A stretch of DNA of 64,000 bases from CALEMW01 sp964343835 (GTDB lineage Bacteria > Krumholzibacteriota > Krumholzibacteriia > LZORAL124-64-63), in the NCBI GenBank assembly GCA_964343835.1, contig CAYFKR010000016.1, positions 19,025-83,024 on the forward strand, written 5' to 3'. The first letter of the stretch is position 1; the number at the start of each line of letters is the position of its first letter. Below are positions 60,269 through 64,000 of the stretch, piece after piece. The notes under the pieces were generated by a model that searched no databases, was not told where the DNA came from, and was given only the letters and a program-made list of their open reading frames with translations. A program made the position numbers and the translations under genes.

Positions 60269-61711
60269 TCACTCCTCGAGGACCTCGGGGAGCCCGGGCT
60301 CGACCATGAGCGTCTTCTCCCGCGAAGGCAACGCCGCCCCCGCCGCCGACTTCCTCGGCTTCCGCACGTACTTCCGCAGCGTCACCATCACCGGTGCCAG
60401 CCCGCTCGTCCGCGCCTTCGAATGCCACGCCGCCACCGCCGCCGCCTTTTCCAGCACCGACTTAGGGACCTGGTCCGGCTTGCCCTCCGCCCGCAGGATC
60501 ACGTGGCTGCCCGGCACGCCCTGGGCGTGGAACCACCAATCGTCGGGGCGGGAGGCGCGGTGGGTGAGCTCGTCGTTCTCCTGGTTGTCGCGGCCCACCC
60601 ACACGTCCCAGCGGCCGTCGATGCGGTAGCGGCGGAAGGGGCGCGACTCGCGGGGAGCGAGAGGGATGCGTTCGCCACGGCCGCCGCGGGCCGGCAGAAG
60701 CTCCGCGTGGGCGGTGCGCCAGTCGGCGAGGGCGGAGAGGGTGCCGGCGTCGTCGCCGGTCTGGGCCTCGAGGCCCGATGCGGCATCGTCGAGGGCGGCC
60801 AGGCGCTCCTCGGCTTCCTCCAGTCGCGCCGCGATGGTCTCGAGACCGCGCTCCGCCTTCCGGGCCCGCTTGAAGCACTCCTCCATGTTGGCGTGGGGGG
60901 GCTTGGCGGGGTCGAGAGGGATGGTCTGCTCCACGCCTTCGGCGTCGGTGAGCACCGCCTCCTCCATGCCGGGCTTCAGGGCGTGGAGGTGGATGGCCAG
61001 GGTCTCGCCCAGGTGGCGCCAGCGGTCGCCGCCCTCGGCGGAGTCGAGGTCGGCGGCGAGGTTGTCGCGGAGGCGGGCGGCGGCGGTGCGGGCGCGGTCG
61101 AGGTCGGTGGCGAGGCGGCGGCGGGTCTCCTCCACCAGCGTGATGATCAGGTGGGCGGGGGCCTCGGTGCGGAATTCGTCGGCGACTTCGGGGTCATCGA
61201 TGGCCGGGGCGAATCGCCGGGGCGGATCCAGCAGCACCGGATGGGGCGAGGGGTGGGCCGACCAGAGGCGGCGGCCCACGTCGTCGATGAGGGCCAGGTT
61301 GCCGCGGGGACCGAAGAGCTGCAGGAGCATGTGCAGGGGTCGGCCGTCGGCGGCGCGGAGCTCCATGGCGAGTACCAGGTCCTCGGGCAGGACACCCACG
61401 CGCACGAGGATTGCGCCCAGCAGGTGGGGCGTGCACCAGAGGTCGCGCTGGCGCTGGCGGTCGAGGGCGTCGAGGACGGCGGGGGCGGGGGAGCGGTCGG
61501 CGTCCCAGCACAGGGCGGCGCCGGGACGGGCGGTCAGGAAGCAGTGCGCGGGAGGAGCGTCGTCCTCCCGCGCGTCGATCAGCGTCAGCCGCATCCAGGT
61601 GTCGCCGCCGCCGAGGCGGTCCACGCGGCGGCCGGACAGGCGGCGGTCCCAGTCGCGGGCCAGGGCGGCCAGGCGTTCGGGACGCCGCCAGGGATACGGC
61701 AGGTCGGCCAC
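60269..61711 (-). CDS. NFACT family RNA-binding protein (RqcH/FbpA-like)
   Basis: 480 residues. NFACT-N domain (about 1-220) with LHMLLQLFGPRGNLALID, a coiled-coil middle (GLETIAARLEEAEERLAALD, about 285-305) and NFACT-R (about 355-460) with FRRYRIDGRWDVWVGRDNQE, NDELTHRASRPDDWWFHAQG and GSHVILR. RqcH members bind obstructed 50S subunits and add alanine tails; this is shorter than B. subtilis RqcH (~570), so function is assumed. The GTG at 61711 shares one base with the upstream outer-membrane gene's TAG. No good ribosome site, so translation is probably coupled. Confidence 0.87.
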   Translation of the reverse strand: MADLPYPWRRPERLAALARDWDRRLSGRRVDRLGGGDTWMRLTLIDAREDDAPPAHCFLTARPGAALCWDADRSPAPAVLDALDRQRQRDLWCTPHLLGAILVRVGVLPEDLVLAMELRAADGRPLHMLLQLFGPRGNLALIDDVGRRLWSAHPSPHPVLLDPPRRFAPAIDDPEVADEFRTEAPAHLIITLVEETRRRLATDLDRARTAAARLRDNLAADLDSAEGGDRWRHLGETLAIHLHALKPGMEEAVLTDAEGVEQTIPLDPAKPPHANMEECFKRARKAERGLETIAARLEEAEERLAALDDAASGLEAQTGDDAGTLSALADWRTAHAELLPARGGRGERIPLAPRESRPFRRYRIDGRWDVWVGRDNQENDELTHRASRPDDWWFHAQGVPGSHVILRAEGKPDQVPKSVLEKAAAVAAWHSKARTSGLAPVMVTLRKYVRKPRKSAAGAALPSREKTLMVEPGLPEVLEE

Positions 61712-62199
61712 TAGAAGAAGTTCAGGCCGGCCACGAGCTTGAAGTCGTGGGCCCAGTCGCTCAGGCCGAGCTTCAGCTCGAAGAACATCTCGCGGCCGTT
61801 GTCGGACTTCTTCTTCAGGCCGGCGACGCCGTTGATGACCAGCTTGGTCTCGCTGTCGTCCACGCCCAGGGCCTCGGCGCCGGTGGGCAGGTCGTAGTTC
61901 AGGATGTTGAAGCCCAGCTCGCCGCCCGCGTACGGGGTGAACCCGTTCATGTTGGACGAGAGGAAGGAGTAGTGCACCGCGCCGTTGAAGCTGTAGATGG
62001 ACATGTCGTCGCCGAAGGCGAACTCCACGTTGGGCACGATGTCGACCTCGGGCGAGACGTCGCGGGCGAGCATCTGGCCGCCGACGAAGAACTGGTCCGG
62101 GCTCATGCCGAGGCCGCCCCGCACGCCGAAGGGGTTGGTGCCGGCCGTGGCGGCGGCGGCGGTCAGGGTGATCAGGGCGATTACGGCGAAACGCTTCAT
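61711..62199 (-). CDS. Small outer-membrane beta-barrel protein
   Basis: 162 residues. Signal peptide FAVIALITLTAAAATAG, then about eight amphipathic strands (VPNVEFAFGDDMSIYSFNGA, GFTPYAGGELGFNILN, ETKLVINGVAGLKKKS, MFFELKLGLSD, FKLVAGLNFF). It ends in an aromatic residue (Phe) as outer-membrane barrels do for BAM recognition. No enzymatic motif. ATG at 62199 has GGGAG seven bases upstream. It precedes the NFACT gene on the same transcript. Confidence 0.82.
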   Translation of the reverse strand: MKRFAVIALITLTAAAATAGTNPFGVRGGLGMSPDQFFVGGQMLARDVSPEVDIVPNVEFAFGDDMSIYSFNGAVHYSFLSSNMNGFTPYAGGELGFNILNYDLPTGAEALGVDDSETKLVINGVAGLKKKSDNGREMFFELKLGLSDWAHDFKLVAGLNFF

Positions 62200-62237
62200 G
62201 GGGTGACTCCCTCTGTTGAATGTCCCGGGTTCGGAGT

Positions 62238-62253
62238 CCGTAGGATGCTACGG
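62238..62253. promoter_or_regulatory. Short palindrome in the divergent omp/yicC region
   Basis: Perfect inverted repeat CCGTAG-GATG-CTACGG between the divergent omp and yicC genes. It could be an operator or the -10 region of the minus-strand promoter. Confidence 0.25.
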
Positions 62254-62354
62254 CGACCGCGAGTCGTCAACTCCCCGGATGGACCTTGCCCGCAGCCGTC
62301 CGCTTCCCTACACTTGCGCCGCCCCTTTCCAGCATCCTAGCGACGGGAGAGACC

Positions 62355-63236
62355 ATGCTGAGCATGACGGGTTTCGGCACCGGCAGCGCCACCGCCGGAG
62401 CGATCACCATCACCGTGGAGCTGCGGTCGGTGAACCACCGCTTCCTGGACGTGGCCCTGAAGATGCCGTCGGCCCTCGGCAGCTCCGAGATCGACATCCG
62501 CAACGTGCTCAAGGAGCGCGTGGCCCGCGGCCGCGTGACCTGCTCGGTGCAGATGGAGCGTGAGACCGTCGCCGACGGACCCGCCGTGAGCGCCGCCGCC
62601 GCCGACCGCGCCCTGGCCACCCTGTCGCTGCTAGCCGACCGCATGGAGGCCGCCGGCATGCCCCGTCCCGAGTTCGGTCTGGCCGACGTGCTGGCCGTGC
62701 CCGAGCTCTTCAAGGGCGAGCAGGAGGACGACGACCCCGAGGCCCTGCGCGCCGCCGTCGTCACCGCCCTCAATACCGCCGTGGACGGCCTGCTGAAGAT
62801 GAAGGCCGTGGAGGGCGCCGAGACCGCCGCCGAGCTGCGCAAGCGCCTGGACGCCGTGGCCGAGAACCTGGCCGGCGTGAACGCGCTGGTGCCCGGCGCC
62901 CTGGAGGAGGCCCAGACCCGCCTGCGCGAGCGCCTGGACCAGCTCCTGGAGGACTCGGTGGATCCCCAGCGTCTGGCCCAGGAGGCCGCCATCCTGGTGG
63001 ACAAGGGCAACATCAACGAGGAGTGCGAGCGCCTGGCCAGTCACCTGGAGCAGTACCGCGCCGCCGTGGACGGCGGGGGCCAGGTGGCCAAGCGCCTCAA
63101 CTTCCTGCTGCAGGAGATGCACCGGGAAGTGAACACCATGGGCTCCAAGACCCAGAACATGGCCATCACCAACCACGTGATCGCCATGAAGGAAGAGGTC
63201 GAGTCCATGCGCGAACAGGTCCAGAACCTGGAGTAA
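62355..63236 (+). CDS. yicC: YicC-family endoribonuclease-like protein
   Basis: 293 residues. Begins MLSMTGFGTGSATAGA, the family's hallmark, and ends HLEQYRAAVDGGGQVAKRLN, FLLQEMHREVNTMGSKTQ, the conserved YicC_N/DUF1732 C-terminus with its acidic residues. E. coli YicC cleaves and regulates small RNAs. It precedes gmk, a standard neighbour. ATG at 62355 has GGGAGAGACC upstream. Spacing to gmk is four bases, so they are co-transcribed. Confidence 0.95.
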   Translation: MLSMTGFGTGSATAGAITITVELRSVNHRFLDVALKMPSALGSSEIDIRNVLKERVARGRVTCSVQMERETVADGPAVSAAAADRALATLSLLADRMEAAGMPRPEFGLADVLAVPELFKGEQEDDDPEALRAAVVTALNTAVDGLLKMKAVEGAETAAELRKRLDAVAENLAGVNALVPGALEEAQTRLRERLDQLLEDSVDPQRLAQEAAILVDKGNINEECERLASHLEQYRAAVDGGGQVAKRLNFLLQEMHREVNTMGSKTQNMAITNHVIAMKEEVESMREQVQNLE

Positions 63237-63240
63237 TGCC

Positions 63241-63825
63241 GTGATCGTCCTGATGTCGGGGCCCAGTGGGGCCGGCAAGAGCACCCTCGTCCACGCCCTC
63301 ATGAAGCGCGACCCGCGCCTGCGCTTCTCCGTGTCCACCACCACCCGTCCCATGCGCGACGGCGAGACCGAAGGCGCCGACTACCACTTCGTGGACGACG
63401 CCGAGTTCGACCGCCTCCTGGCCGACGATGCCTTCGTGGAGTGGGCCAACGTCCACAAGCGGCGCTACGGCACGCGGAAGGACCACATCGCCGCGATGAT
63501 CGACCGCGGCGAGATCCCGCTGCTGGACCTGGACGTGCAGGGGGGGAAGCAGGTCATCGACCTGTACGGGGACGAGCTGGTCTCGATCTTCGTGTTCCCG
63601 CCCTCGTGGGAGGAGCTGGAGCGACGGCTGCGGGGGCGGAAGACGGATGCCGACGAGGTCATCGCCACCCGGCTGGAGAACGCGCGCTGGGAAGTGGATT
63701 ACGCGCAGCATTACGGGTATTGGGTGGTGAATGACGACAAGCAGGCGGCCCTAGGGCGTCTGGAGGCCATCCTGGGCGCCGAGGGGTGTCGGAGGATCAG
63801 ATTCGGAGATCCGCCGCTTGCTTGA
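63241..63825 (+). CDS. gmk: Guanylate kinase
   Basis: 194 residues. P-loop GPSGAGKS at 7-14, the GMP-binding RFSVSTTTRPMRDGE and GADYHFVDDAEFDRLL, and the lid ELERRLRGRKTDADEVI. It phosphorylates GMP to GDP in the cytosol. GTG at 63241 lies four bases after yicC; ribosome initiation is probably coupled. Full length for the family. rpoZ, a usual next neighbour, does not appear before the window ends. Confidence 0.96.
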   Translation: MIVLMSGPSGAGKSTLVHALMKRDPRLRFSVSTTTRPMRDGETEGADYHFVDDAEFDRLLADDAFVEWANVHKRRYGTRKDHIAAMIDRGEIPLLDLDVQGGKQVIDLYGDELVSIFVFPPSWEELERRLRGRKTDADEVIATRLENARWEVDYAQHYGYWVVNDDKQAALGRLEAILGAEGCRRIRFGDPPLA

Positions 63826-63840
63826 TTGTGTAAATGCAGA

Positions 63841-63869
63841 TTGACTTGATGTCGGCCATTCAGTAGAGT
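63841..63869 (+). promoter_or_regulatory. Putative promoter in the AT-richer end of the window
   Basis: TTGACT (63841-63846), 17-base spacer, TAGAGT (63864-63869). No start codon with a ribosome site follows before the window ends. Confidence 0.3.
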
Positions 63870-63979
63870 GTTCATGTATCGGTGATCGCCCGCCTGATAC
63901 TGCAGGGCATATGGTTTTCTGAATCGCTAGTGTTGATTTGAAACGTGGACTTGCCTGCCTTTTTCCGACATCTCAAAAC

Positions 63980-63997
63980 GACTACAATCGTGTAGTC
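63980..63997. repeat. Short inverted repeat at the window end
   Basis: Perfect 7-bp stem GACTACA/TGTAGTC with loop ATCG. Could be an operator or the base of a larger structure cut by the window. Confidence 0.3.
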
Positions 63998-64000
63998 CGG

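Noticed and set aside
60161..61714. Plus-strand open frame opposite the NFACT gene
   Set aside because: No domain; Gly/Val/Ala-rich; the NFACT protein on the other strand has all family motifs.

Overview
The window is a GC-rich stretch (roughly two-thirds G+C by eye) of a Gram-negative bacterium. An outer membrane is implied by several lipoproteins, two predicted beta-barrel proteins and periplasmic Spy-like proteins. A subtilisin-like protease carries FG-GAP repeats, an ASPIC domain and a C-terminal FlgD-like sorting domain, and there is a surface tricorn-type protease and a lone cobalamin-riboswitch surface protein. Together these point to the FCB group and candidate phyla of the Krumholzibacteria/Eisenbacteria/Latescibacteria kind. 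That placement is inference; there is no rRNA in the window. I see no tRNA, CRISPR array, insertion sequence or phage gene.

Layout. 1-3200: the 3' end of hflC, a free methionine-(R)-sulfoxide reductase, a TPR-sulfotransferase and an SRPBCC protein. 3328-6866 (minus): an ECF sigma factor, an anti-sigma factor whose periplasmic part is a CBM48-like domain, a predicted beta-barrel with a second CBM48-like domain, and a secreted Gly-rich protein. 6981-15453: a surface-glycan island with a TPR-methyltransferase, GNAT, DegT aminotransferase, GT2-TPR proteins and two sulfotransferases. 15598-24128: feoAB, asnS, a soluble GAF histidine kinase with a NarL-type regulator, and a double-GT2 protein. 24313-34966 (minus): a MscS channel, an alkaline-phosphatase-superfamily lipoprotein, a tricorn-type protease, a giant S8 protease and a PBP5-type carboxypeptidase. 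35084-36223: a secreted protein controlled by a B12 riboswitch. 36274-47345: a TPR lipoprotein, a STAS-like protein, ornithine aminotransferase, a winged-helix regulator, alpha-glucan phosphorylase, ogt, a rhodanese-methyltransferase fusion, ychF and a membrane glycosyltransferase. 47432-49433: a Spy / ECF sigma / anti-sigma / Spy operon resembling cnrYXH logic. 49642-63825: a TPR lipoprotein, then housekeeping genes rho, rpmE, yqhQ (DUF1385), prfA, prmC, murA, selB, ispG, an NFACT protein, an outer-membrane protein, yicC and gmk.

How genes work together. Many pairs share start/stop bases (ATGA or GTGA), so translational coupling is common. Each convergent gene pair I examined is separated by a perfect GC-rich hairpin usable from both sides. 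Both ECF sigma factors are coupled to a membrane anti-sigma gene and then to envelope proteins, giving two separate envelope-sensing circuits. selB implies a selenocysteine-decoding organism. The assembly has one 10-N gap, inside the last codons of rho.
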